Shown piece by piece: positions 1-7,066 of a stretch of 64,000 bases of DNA. This DNA comes from Paenibacillus rubinfantis (GTDB lineage: Bacteria; Bacillota; Bacilli; Paenibacillales; Paenibacillaceae), in contig NZ_LN909064.1 in assembly GCF_001486505.1 (NCBI RefSeq), positions 477,811 to 541,810 on the forward strand, written 5' to 3'. The notes beneath the pieces are model-generated. The model made no database searches and was not told the origin of the DNA. It saw only the letters and a list, made by a program, of their open reading frames with translations. Made by a program: the position numbers and the translations under genes. The stretch's first letter is position 1, and each line of letters begins with the position of its first letter.

Positions 1-77
1 TCGCGCAGATGCTCCATGATCTGACGGTGGAGCGGGATCGGCGAATTCCGGCTGGGACGCCAAGTCGAATGGTTCAT
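1..77 (-). CDS. MocR-like GntR-family regulator, N-terminal fragment
   Basis: Only the first 25 codons lie in the window, reading leftwards off the edge. The start ATG is at 77-75, preceded by a GGAGGG ribosome-binding site. The visible N-terminus contains SPIPLHRQIMEHLR, the usual opening of the GntR winged-helix domain (short linker, then the L-x-x-Q-I helix). It diverges from a LysE-type exporter. GntR/MocR regulators fused to an aminotransferase domain are commonly found next to such exporters, so a MocR-type protein is likely. The C-terminal domain cannot be seen, so a plain GntR regulator is not excluded. Confidence 0.6.
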   Translation of the reverse strand, partial: MNHSTWRPSRNSPIPLHRQIMEHLR

Positions 78-243
78 GTGGGTAACCCTCCTATTTGCAG
101 GATTGCAGCTTTTACGTGTGAACGGCGTTATTTTCCCTATTATATCGTTTGGTTGGTTTGTAATCCATCCAAATGGCTGGAGCCAAAACCGAGGCGGCCG
201 GTTACAATAAGGTTCTGGGTAGAGGTGGAAAGGGGAGAGAGAA

Positions 244-861
244 ATGTTAGGTGCGGCGATTCATGGTTTTTTCCTGGCGTTTGGATTGATTTTGCCGTTA
301 GGGGTGCAGAATGTATTCGTGTTTAATCAGGGGGCTGCCGGGCGGAAGCTGCGACGGGCCTTGCCGGCCGTCCTGACCGCCGCCTTAGGCGATACGATAT
401 TAATTATGCTGGCGGTGCTGGGTGTCTCGGTGCTGATCCTGTCCTGGGCTTGGCTTAAAATCGCACTTTTTGCGGCGGGAGCGGTCTTTATGATCTACAT
501 CGGCTGGACGATTTGGAGGGATGCCTCCACGCCGGCTTCCGCCGGGGCAACCGGTTTGCCTGCTAAGAAGCAGGTGGTGTTTGCTGTGTCGGTCACGTTC
601 TTGAATCCGCACGCGATTCTGGATACGGTCGGGGTCATCGGGACAAGCTCCATGAGCTACACCGGCGGAGCGAAGTGGGCGTTTACGCTGGCGACGATTT
701 TGGTGTCGTGGATTTGGTTTGGCGGTTTAGCCCTTGCGGGGAAAATGATCGGAAGCCTGGACCAGGGAGGCGCGATGCTGCGCGGAATTAACCGGGTATC
801 GGCACTCATCGTTTGGGGGATGGCGATTTATATGCTTTACACCGGGCTTATCCGCAACTAG
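244..861 (+). CDS. LysE/ArgO family amino-acid exporter
   Basis: Encodes a 205-residue, strongly hydrophobic protein with about six membrane segments. It opens with the family pattern GFFLAFGLILPLGVQNVFVFNQG (L-x-L-G-x-Q-N) and has the conserved FLNPHAILDT segment near residue 120. LysE-type proteins export basic or other amino acids across the inner membrane using ion gradients. Length is typical of the family. A GGGGAGAGAG ribosome-binding site precedes the ATG. The divergent MocR-like gene upstream is probably its regulator. The exact substrate cannot be told from sequence. Confidence 0.85.
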   Translation: MLGAAIHGFFLAFGLILPLGVQNVFVFNQGAAGRKLRRALPAVLTAALGDTILIMLAVLGVSVLILSWAWLKIALFAAGAVFMIYIGWTIWRDASTPASAGATGLPAKKQVVFAVSVTFLNPHAILDTVGVIGTSSMSYTGGAKWAFTLATILVSWIWFGGLALAGKMIGSLDQGGAMLRGINRVSALIVWGMAIYMLYTGLIRN

Positions 862-950
862 AAGAGGGGCGCTGTGGGGGCAGCCTTGCTTCATATGGAG
901 GAAAGTTCCATAATGGGACTATCATGATGCAAGGAATAGGAGTGTGGAGG

Positions 951-1694
951 ATGAACGAGACGATATCCAAGATGATGCAACATCGTTCGATTCGAAAATA
1001 CAGCGATCAGCCGGTCACCCAAGAGATGGTGGAGCAAATCGTGTCTGCCGGGCAGATGGCCTCCAGCTCGAGTAATGTGCAGGCCTATAGCGTCATCGCG
1101 GTAACGGATGCGGGGCGAAAAGCCAAGTTGGCCGAGCTTTGCGGCAACCAAGCTTATGTAGCGGAATGTCCCGTTTTCCTGGTTTGGTGCGCGGACCTGT
1201 CAAGGCTTAAACAGGCGGCGGAGCGTTATATCCCATCGCAAACCACTTATGAAGCTACGACCGAAAATTTCATCGTAGCCACGGTGGATACGGCGCTGGC
1301 GGCCCAAAATGCCGCGGTGGCTGCAGAATCGCTGGGGCTCGGGATCGTGTATATCGGCGGTATCCGCAATCAAAGCGAACAAGTCGCAACGCTGCTGGAT
1401 CTTCCGCGCCTGGCGTATCCCGTCTTTGGGATGTGCCTGGGTTACCCGGATCAGGAGCCGGGATTGCGACCGCGGCTTCCGCTGCCGGCTGTACTGCACT
1501 GGAACGGCTATGACGCTGCTGGTCAGGACAAGCAGGTGGCGGACTATGATGAGGTGATGTCGACGTATCTGCGCGAACGGACCGGCGGATCGAAGGACAC
1601 CCCTTGGTCCGAGCTGATGGCCGAGAAGCTGGCGCAACCTGCACGCCTGCATCTACGTCAATTTTTAGCGCAGCGCGGGTTCGAATTGAAATAA
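951..1694 (+). CDS. NfsA-type NADPH-dependent nitroreductase / flavin oxidoreductase
   Basis: A 247-residue nitroreductase-fold protein. The N-terminal motif HRSIRKYSDQPV is the FMN-phosphate-binding signature of the family, followed by SAGQMASSSSNVQAYSV, the next FMN loop. The middle holds AAESLGLGIVYIGGIRN, typical of NfsA/FRP proteins. Such enzymes reduce nitroaromatics, quinones or free flavin with NADPH in the cytoplasm. The start at 951 is chosen because an AGGAG lies 8 bases upstream; an open frame continues further 5' without a good site. It follows the exporter gene by 89 bases and ends at a strong terminator. Confidence 0.85.
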   Translation: MNETISKMMQHRSIRKYSDQPVTQEMVEQIVSAGQMASSSSNVQAYSVIAVTDAGRKAKLAELCGNQAYVAECPVFLVWCADLSRLKQAAERYIPSQTTYEATTENFIVATVDTALAAQNAAVAAESLGLGIVYIGGIRNQSEQVATLLDLPRLAYPVFGMCLGYPDQEPGLRPRLPLPAVLHWNGYDAAGQDKQVADYDEVMSTYLRERTGGSKDTPWSELMAEKLAQPARLHLRQFLAQRGFELK

Positions 1695-1701
1695 GGCAAA
1701 T

Positions 1702-1746
1702 AAGCTGTCCCGTTCGGGTCGTAGGACCCGGGGGACAGCTTTTTTT
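1702..1746 (+). terminator. Rho-independent terminator after the nitroreductase
   Basis: A stem of AAGCTGTCCC with GGGACAGCT, containing an inner GGGTC/GACCC stem, runs directly into a T7 tract. Confidence 0.9.
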
Positions 1747-1773
1747 CGCAGTGTCGCTTGGGGGAAGGTGGCA

Positions 1774-2598
1774 TCACAATCCGTAAAAACGTCGCGTGTT
1801 CTTATACAACGCCTCAGCCGCCTCTTCCGGGGCCATGCTTTGGAGATTTGCCCAAGCCATGGCAACGTGACTGATCATGCGCGGATGGGTGATCTGTCCG
1901 GCAAACGGTCCCTCGAACGGCCAAGGCCCGTCGGTTTCGGCCATCACCCGATCGGGAGGGTAGCGCCGAGCCAATTGCTGAATCTCCGGTTCATAGACGA
2001 TATCCGGCGTAAATGAAATCGCATAACCGCGCTCCGCCATACGTTGGACCGTCGATTCCGAGCCTTTAAACCAATGGAAGTGAGCCCGGGTAATGCCGTG
2101 GCGGTCCAGCAGATCGCAAGCAAGGTCGGCATCCTCATATACCGCATGCAGCACGATCGGTTTATCGACCTCCTTGGCCAGAAGCATAAACTTCTCCAGC
2201 AGGTCCACGTAAGGCTCAAGGTCAAACCGGTTTCCTTGCTCCAATGCTTCTTGCCTGGCGTAATAAGGGAGTCCCACCTCGCCTACGGCAATCATATTCC
2301 CGGTATGCCGCTTGATCCAATCCAGCAGCGCCTCCATCTCCCGATCCGTCGGAATCGGCTGCTCGGGGTGAAATCCGAATGCCGGATGCACCAGGTTCGG
2401 ATGTCGTTCCGCCAAAGCGTGGTTCACCTTGCAGGAGGCCAGATGCATCGAAACGGCGATCACGGATTCGACTCCGCATCCCGGCAGTTCCTGCAGAAGG
2501 CGCTCCCGAGTGACCTCGTCGTAAAGGTCTAAATGAAGATGAGCGTCGATCAACGGGATATGGATTTCTAACGGTAAACCATGAAGAACGCAGGACAT
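1774..2598 (-). CDS. TatD-family metal-dependent hydrolase
   Basis: A 274-residue TIM-barrel hydrolase of the TatD group. The metal-binding residues are all visible in order: IDAHLHLD (H-x-H), AVGEVGLPYY (Glu), VLHAVYED (His), AHFHWFKG (His) and AETDGPWPF (Asp). Family members are metal-dependent nucleases or phosphoesterases; the true substrate is unknown. The start at 2598 is preferred because AAAGGG lies about 10 bases upstream, although the frame stays open for 12 more codons. It converges with the nitroreductase gene. Its upstream region abuts the left inverted repeat of the recombinase unit, so inversion of that unit could alter its promoter context. Confidence 0.85.
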   Translation of the reverse strand: MSCVLHGLPLEIHIPLIDAHLHLDLYDEVTRERLLQELPGCGVESVIAVSMHLASCKVNHALAERHPNLVHPAFGFHPEQPIPTDREMEALLDWIKRHTGNMIAVGEVGLPYYARQEALEQGNRFDLEPYVDLLEKFMLLAKEVDKPIVLHAVYEDADLACDLLDRHGITRAHFHWFKGSESTVQRMAERGYAISFTPDIVYEPEIQQLARRYPPDRVMAETDGPWPFEGPFAGQITHPRMISHVAMAWANLQSMAPEEAAEALYKNTRRFYGL

Positions 2599-2742
2599 TT
2601 CACCAGGCCCTTTCCAAAAACAGGATACAAGCATGCCTTTATTATACCTACTTTTTTCGCGTAAAGTTCAGCGATTTTCGCGGGTTTTCTGCGTTTTTTT
2701 TGGAAGGCGGGGGCGCTTCGTAAATGGTTTATTATTACAGCC

Positions 2743-2778
2743 AAACAGACCATGTCGTACAATAACAATTATACGACA
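2743..2778 (+). repeat. Left 36-bp inverted repeat (IR-L)
   Basis: Identical, base for base, to the reverse complement of 3909-3944. The core at 2753-2778 has arms TGTCGTACAAT and ATTATACGACA around a 4-bp centre (AACA). TACAAT within it could serve as a -10 box for the recombinase gene 32 bases further on, which would link site occupancy to expression. Confidence 0.9.
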
Positions 2779-2809
2779 AAACACGTCAACAGGAGGTACA
2801 TCACAAAAT

Positions 2810-3775
2810 ATGGTAACTAATTATTTGTCGGCTGTAGCTCAGCAGTATCCTTTTCACTTCACTGTCCAACAGGAGTATCAGGATGAGCAAATCATCCAGA
2901 TGTTCCTGACGGCGTGCGCCAAAGCGCCCAATACCCGCAGAAACTACTACCGTGCGCTAGAGCACTTCAGGCAATTTCTATCCGGGGTACCGTTTCGAGA
3001 TGTGACATGGCGGGAAATTGAAGCCTATAAAATCTACCTGACCAAAGGCTTCTACCGCGATGCCCAAAAGCCGCTTGCTCCAGCCAGTGTGGCTGCCTTT
3101 ATCGCGCCGCTAAAGTCGTTCTATAAATGGGGGAGCGACCGCGGCATCGGCTTTTTTGATCATAACCCGGCGCAAAATATTCGTATTCCGGCAATCGCCG
3201 TGACGAGCCGCAGGCATTATCTCACCCGGAATGAAGTCGGTAAACTGCTGGAAACGCTGCGGCACCAAAGCTTGCGCAACTATCTGATCGGTCTGTCCCT
3301 GGTGCTGTTGGGACTACGGGTGTCCGAGCTATGCGGCATCAAATGGAAGGACTTTCACACCGATTTGCTAGAGACTTCCGTATGGTTAACCGTCTCTCAT
3401 GCAAAACGCGGGAAAACGCGCGAGGTGAAGATTCCAAAAGAACTCTGGAGCATGTATCAGGAACATGCGCGAAAATTGTCGGGTTCTCCCGAACCGGATC
3501 CGGAGCTGGCCTTGTTTCCAATCACACCGCGGCAAATCGAACGAATCATTAAGCAAGCGGGAGTCGCCAGCGGCATCCAAAAGCAACCAACCCCGCACTG
3601 GTTAAGACATACCAACGCAACGTTGGCCTTGCTCCAGGGCGCTTCTTTGCAACAAGTGCAAGAAACGTTAGGGCATTCGCATATCAATACGACCCAGCGC
3701 TATTTACACACCGTGGAGCAGATGAAAAAAGCCGCTCCTGACTTCGTGCAGGACTGCCTGATGGAATTTATGTGA
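2810..3775 (+). CDS. Tyrosine recombinase (XerC/D-like integrase)
   Basis: A 321-residue tyrosine recombinase. Residues about 15-120 form the SAM-like core-binding domain; residues 135-321 are the catalytic domain. All catalytic residues are present: R170 (GLRVSELCG), a Lys in the AKRGKTREV hairpin near 199-202, H263 and R266 (HWLRH), H289 (LGHSHI) and the nucleophile Y298 (QRYLH). It should cleave and rejoin DNA at paired inverted half-sites. The start at 2810 has AGGAGG 13 bases upstream; the frame extends 5' but without a site. It lies alone between two exact 36-bp inverted repeats that are its likely substrates. It is not obviously the housekeeping XerC or XerD, which usually sit in other contexts. 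Confidence 0.92.
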   Translation: MVTNYLSAVAQQYPFHFTVQQEYQDEQIIQMFLTACAKAPNTRRNYYRALEHFRQFLSGVPFRDVTWREIEAYKIYLTKGFYRDAQKPLAPASVAAFIAPLKSFYKWGSDRGIGFFDHNPAQNIRIPAIAVTSRRHYLTRNEVGKLLETLRHQSLRNYLIGLSLVLLGLRVSELCGIKWKDFHTDLLETSVWLTVSHAKRGKTREVKIPKELWSMYQEHARKLSGSPEPDPELALFPITPRQIERIIKQAGVASGIQKQPTPHWLRHTNATLALLQGASLQQVQETLGHSHINTTQRYLHTVEQMKKAAPDFVQDCLMEFM

Positions 3776-3908
3776 GCATCTTAAAAGTTTTAGTGCTTTT
3801 TGTCTATTTTTTTTGCTGAAAATAATGCAAAAATCGCCCTTTTGTCCTATAATGTAACAAGAGTTAATTACAAACCTTGCCATATTTTGACCATTTTTTA
3901 CCTAAGTG
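3776..3908. other. AT-rich spacer inside the recombinase unit
   Basis: This non-coding stretch between the recombinase stop and IR-R is clearly more AT-rich than its surroundings and holds T-runs and a TATAAT at 3848-3853. No gene or convincing terminator is seen. Its composition differs from the neighbouring chromosome. Confidence 0.5.
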
Positions 3909-3944
3909 TGTCGTATAATTGTTATTGTACGACATGGTCTGTTT
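3909..3944 (-). repeat. Right 36-bp inverted repeat (IR-R)
   Basis: Exact inverted copy of 2743-2778. Read on the plus strand its core contains TATAAT (3914-3919) pointing towards the HD-GYP gene at 4098. A TTGACC lies 21 bases upstream of it, too far for a standard promoter. Confidence 0.9.
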
Positions 3945-4097
3945 TTCATCCGTTTGCTCTGAATCATCATCGGGTAAAAAGCATAAAAATTTAACTGGAT
4001 TTTGACGAAAATTTCTTTTTTCTTTGGGGAAGGAAGGAAAATTCAGCTCCAGAACGGGAAAGGCAAATGAAGACACAGGTTTTAGGGGGCAGAACGG

Positions 4098-4718
4098 TTG
4101 ACTGTTTTTAATGAGTTCATTGACGACCTGTATATGGACAATAGCCCAGATGCGGTGAAGTGGTTTAACCTGCTCGTGCGCAAACATCCAGAAACCTATC
4201 ATCATAGTATTCGGGTAGCCATGTTGGCAGAGAAAATCGCAGAACCGCTGGAGATCCGCGGAGCGGACAAGGACATGCTGGTCAGAGGATGCTTTATGCA
4301 TGATATCGGCAAAACGATGATCCCCCGTGAGATTATTGAACAGCGGGAGCCGCTGACGGAGGCGCAGTGGAGAATTATTAAGCTGCATCCGGTGATCGGG
4401 GCGGAGCTGGTTGAGGCGGATCCGGCGTTTGGGCCGGGCATCGCGGATATCGTCCGATGGCATCATGAGCGTTGGGATGGAGCCGGGTATCCGGACGGGA
4501 TCAAAGGGGAACAAATCCCCTATAACGCGAGAATTTGCGCGGTGGTTGACGCCTTCGACTCGATGACGTCGGACAGGCATTACCGGGAGCGGAAGCTGAC
4601 GATGGCCGAAGCTAAGCTGGAACTACACCGGCACCGTGAAACCCAGTTCGATCCGGAGATCGTTGATGCGTTAATGCAGCTTTCCGATGAGATGCTAAAT
4701 ATTTATTCGATCATGTGA
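4098..4718 (+). CDS. HD-GYP domain protein, probable c-di-GMP phosphodiesterase
   Basis: A 206-residue single-domain HD-GYP protein. It carries the HD metal motif (MHDIGK, H68-D69), the second metal ligands (IVRWHHERWDG, around 122-124) and the GYP signature (GAGYPDGIKGEQIP, 130-132). HD-GYP proteins with these residues hydrolyse cyclic di-GMP. The start is a TTG with AGGGGG eight bases upstream; no in-frame ATG fits. There is no sensor domain, so control must come from expression or a partner. It lies just outside IR-R of the recombinase unit, so its promoter region borders the inverted segment. A membrane GGDEF protein is encoded 5 kb away. Confidence 0.88.
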   Translation: MTVFNEFIDDLYMDNSPDAVKWFNLLVRKHPETYHHSIRVAMLAEKIAEPLEIRGADKDMLVRGCFMHDIGKTMIPREIIEQREPLTEAQWRIIKLHPVIGAELVEADPAFGPGIADIVRWHHERWDGAGYPDGIKGEQIPYNARICAVVDAFDSMTSDRHYRERKLTMAEAKLELHRHRETQFDPEIVDALMQLSDEMLNIYSIM

Positions 4719-4745
4719 TTTTCGCGGATATCAGGGGGGATGGAC

Positions 4746-5075
4746 ATGGAAAAAGGGTCCTGGAGCCGTCCTGTTTCTCCGGCGGAACTGCAGGAAGCGA
4801 AACAAGCAGGGAGAACCTTGCTGTCGCTTCGTGTGACCTTAATTCCCGATTGTACAAAGAGGTTGGAGCGTTTCCGGTTAATCGACACAAAATTAAACGC
4901 CTACGAACAGGTGTTAAGCCGTATACCGGATCTGGATCAACCGGAGGGGCCGCAGGAATCGATTGAATTCGTGACCTGGCTGATCGCCTTCGCAGGGACA
5001 GCCGAATACCTGCAAAGATGGGTCGAGCTGATGCTGGATGTCGATCAAGTTGTTGTCACCGAAATCTTTACATAA
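4746..5075 (+). CDS. Small conserved-looking protein of unknown function
   Basis: A soluble, acidic protein of 109 residues; I do not recognise its family. It contains a PVSPAELQEAKQAG N-terminal helix and ends in a hydrophobic/acidic segment, LMLDVDQVVVTEIF. The start at 4746 is chosen over the ATG at 4740 because AGGGGGG at 4733-4739 would touch the first ATG but sits six bases from the second. It begins 27 bases after the HD-GYP gene, so the two are likely co-transcribed. It ends before a strong hairpin. No signal peptide or membrane segment is evident. Confidence 0.7.
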   Translation: MEKGSWSRPVSPAELQEAKQAGRTLLSLRVTLIPDCTKRLERFRLIDTKLNAYEQVLSRIPDLDQPEGPQESIEFVTWLIAFAGTAEYLQRWVELMLDVDQVVVTEIFT

Positions 5076-5083
5076 TAGCAAGC

Positions 5084-5125
5084 GCAGGAGGCATCTGGAT
5101 TCAGATGCCTCCTGCTGCTGTTTTT
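5084..5125 (+). terminator. Terminator between convergent genes
   Basis: A perfect 14-bp stem (GCAGGAGGCATCTG with its complement, 4-base loop) followed by GCTGTTTTT. The thiZ stop codon lies inside the hairpin. Confidence 0.8.
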
Positions 5126-5916
5126 CGCTGTTCCTCCGCCATTCTGGCGGCAATCTCTCGCTTCAACCGAATAAAGTCAGAATCCTCCGTGATTTCCTCG
5201 CGCCGCGGTCGGGGAAAGGGAACCTGAATCGTATGCAGGACGCTCGCCGGCCGGTTTGAGAACAAAACAATCGTGTCGGAGAGCATCAGCGCTTCCTCAA
5301 TGCTGTGCGTAATCATCAGGACGGAGCGCTTGTTTTCTTCCCAGATGTCCAGCAGCCAACGTTGCATTTCACTGCGCGTCAGGGCGTCGAGGGCGCTGAA
5401 CGGTTCGTCGAGGCACATCACTTCCTGAGGGGCGAGCAACCCCCGGAGGAAAGAAGCCCGCTGCTGCATACCGCCGGATAACATATGAGGGTATGCCCGT
5501 TCGAACCCGCCTAGTCCGGCTTTGTCGAGCCAATGCTGGATTTCCGCGCGCGAGCTCAGGATCCCAGTACCGGCGATTTCTTGCGCCAGCACAACGTTGT
5601 CCTCGATCGTCCGCCAGGGGAACAGCGCCGGCTGCTGTGGCACATAGCTGATATGGCCGCGCTGACCGGTGACCGGGCGTCCTTGAAGCAGCACCTCTCC
5701 TTGCTCCGGAGCAGTTAATCCGCCGATGACGTGGAACAACGTGCTCTTGCCGCAGCCGGACGGGCCGATAATCGAGACGAATTGCCCGGCTGGCACCCGC
5801 AGTGAGATGTCGCGCAGGACCGGAACGTCCCGACGGCGGTCGCGGAATGTTTTATGAATCTGCCGAACCTCAAGCGCTGGTACAGCCGTATCCTTTAACG
5901 TTGATTCTTCGTTCAT
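5101..5916 (-). CDS. thiZ: ABC transporter ATPase of the thiamine-precursor importer
   Basis: A 271-residue nucleotide-binding subunit of the nitrate/taurine/HMP importer class. Visible motifs are Walker A GPSGCGKST, Q-loop VPQQPALFPWRT, signature LSGGMQQR, Walker B VMCLDEPFSALD and switch His in MITHSIEEA. It should energise uptake of a thiamine pyrimidine precursor (the ThiXYZ system) at the inner face of the membrane. The start at 5916 has AAAGGAA about 10 bases upstream; the longer frame would run into thiX. It is the last gene of the TPP-riboswitch operon, 28 bases after thiX. The substrate is inferred from the riboswitch and the binding protein. Confidence 0.85.
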   Translation of the reverse strand: MNEESTLKDTAVPALEVRQIHKTFRDRRRDVPVLRDISLRVPAGQFVSIIGPSGCGKSTLFHVIGGLTAPEQGEVLLQGRPVTGQRGHISYVPQQPALFPWRTIEDNVVLAQEIAGTGILSSRAEIQHWLDKAGLGGFERAYPHMLSGGMQQRASFLRGLLAPQEVMCLDEPFSALDALTRSEMQRWLLDIWEENKRSVLMITHSIEEALMLSDTIVLFSNRPASVLHTIQVPFPRPRREEITEDSDFIRLKREIAARMAEEQRKTAAGGI

Positions 5917-5944
5917 AATCGAGCATTCCTTTCCATAGGCAACC

Positions 5945-6715
5945 TTATCTCCGGTCGTTCGCCGGTTTGTAGCGGACAAGCCATTTTTCGAGCAGAGCGA
6001 CACAGGCGAACATCGCCAAGCTGATGGCTACGATGATGGCGATGGCGACGAAGATTTTGTCCGTGCGGAACGAGGCCTTTTGCAGCATCATGTAGTAGCC
6101 GATCCCTTTGTCCGCGCCGATCCATTCGGCGATTACCGCCCCCATGACGCTGTAGGTCGCGGCGATTTTGACGCCGGACATGATCGAGGGGATCGCGTAA
6201 GGCACCTCAAGCTTGCGAAAAATATCCGCCTTGGACGCGCCGATCATCCGCATATAATCCAACATCGCCCGGTCCGTGCGGCTTAGCCCGTCCATGGCCG
6301 CCACGGCGACGGGGAAGAAACAGACGAGGGTAATCACGATGATCTTCGGCAGGATACCAAAGCCAAACCAGATCATTAGCAGCGGGGCCAGCGCGATAGT
6401 CGGCACGTTTTGGCTTAAGATGATCAGCGGATACAGCGAGGCCTTCAGAAATGGAACATAATGCAACGCAAACGCCACAAGCAGGCCCACAAGCGTTCCG
6501 ATTGCAAATCCGACCAGCATCAGCCGCAGCGTCGCCAGCGTGTGCTCCCCTAAGCTGGCCGCCCCGGCAGCCGCCTCCCGGCCGATATCCACCGGGCTGG
6601 GGAGAATCCACTTCTCGATGTGAAACCAGGCGGTAGCGCCTTGCCAGATCAGCAAAAACAAGAGGACCGCCACGAGGGGCGGCCAAATGTTCTGCCAAAG
6701 GCTGCGGAGATTCAT
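5945..6715 (-). CDS. thiX: ABC transporter permease of the thiamine-precursor importer
   Basis: A 256-residue permease with about six membrane helices, of the BPD_transp_1 class. The cytoplasmic EAA-like loop reads YMRMIGASKADIFRKLEVPYAIPSI, matching the SsuC/TauC/ThiX group. It forms the channel with ThiZ and receives substrate from ThiY. Its ATG overlaps the stop of the preceding gene (ATGA), indicating translational coupling. Length is typical. Confidence 0.85.
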   Translation of the reverse strand: MNLRSLWQNIWPPLVAVLLFLLIWQGATAWFHIEKWILPSPVDIGREAAAGAASLGEHTLATLRLMLVGFAIGTLVGLLVAFALHYVPFLKASLYPLIILSQNVPTIALAPLLMIWFGFGILPKIIVITLVCFFPVAVAAMDGLSRTDRAMLDYMRMIGASKADIFRKLEVPYAIPSIMSGVKIAATYSVMGAVIAEWIGADKGIGYYMMLQKASFRTDKIFVAIAIIVAISLAMFACVALLEKWLVRYKPANDRR

Positions 6716-7005
6716 GGCCGGTATTTTTCGATCAGCTTATCCATGCTGACGCCCTTGGGATTATACGAGATTTTGATTTGCGAAATAATGCCCGTGCTGC
6801 CGAACTCGATAACAGCTTCATTCATTTTTTTCACAATAGCCAGCAACTCGTCGAGCTCTCCCTCCATCGTGGTTTCCAGGGGATTTACCTGATATTTGAC
6901 GCCAGAAGCTTGAATCACTTCGATAGCCCGGTCAACATAAGGGATTACATCCTCGCCGTTTGGCGTTTTCGGAATAATTTGAATGCTTAAAAGTGCGTTT
7001 GGCAT
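6712..7005 (-). CDS. MTH1187/YkoF-fold thiamine-binding protein (DUF77)
   Basis: A 97-residue protein of the MTH1187/YkoF family, with the opening MPNALLSIQIIPKTPNGEDV and the segment NPLETTMEGELDELLAIVKKMNEAV characteristic of the fold. Members bind thiamine or hydroxymethylpyrimidine-like ligands. The start at 7005 is preferred over 7017 because AAAGG touches the earlier ATG. It sits between the binding protein and permease genes of the thiamine importer, overlapping the latter by four bases. It is probably a cytoplasmic ligand carrier or sensor for the imported pyrimidine; that role is inference. Confidence 0.8.
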   Translation of the reverse strand: MPNALLSIQIIPKTPNGEDVIPYVDRAIEVIQASGVKYQVNPLETTMEGELDELLAIVKKMNEAVIEFGSTGIISQIKISYNPKGVSMDKLIEKYRP

Positions 7006-7066
7006 CGATTCGTTCATCCTTTCGGAATATAGATTTGGTATGGTGCATACATTGAGGTTATTGGCA

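Larger units (their letters stand above)
2743..3944. mobile_element. Candidate invertible/mobile unit: tyrosine recombinase between inverted repeats
   Basis: A 1202-bp segment bounded by exact 36-bp inverted repeats (2743-2778 and 3909-3944) that encloses one gene, a tyrosine recombinase. Each repeat holds a near-palindromic core with 11-bp arms, the architecture expected for a tyrosine-recombinase crossover site. Sequence identity ends abruptly at both outer edges, and no target duplication is visible. A self-inverting switch is the simplest reading. A remnant or autonomous mobile element, or a pair of autoregulatory operators, are alternatives. Confidence 0.6.

Noticed and set aside
2633..2809. 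An upstream extension of the recombinase reading frame starting at 2633.
   Set aside because: It would run through IR-L and lacks a ribosome-binding site, whereas the ATG at 2810 has a full AGGAGG.
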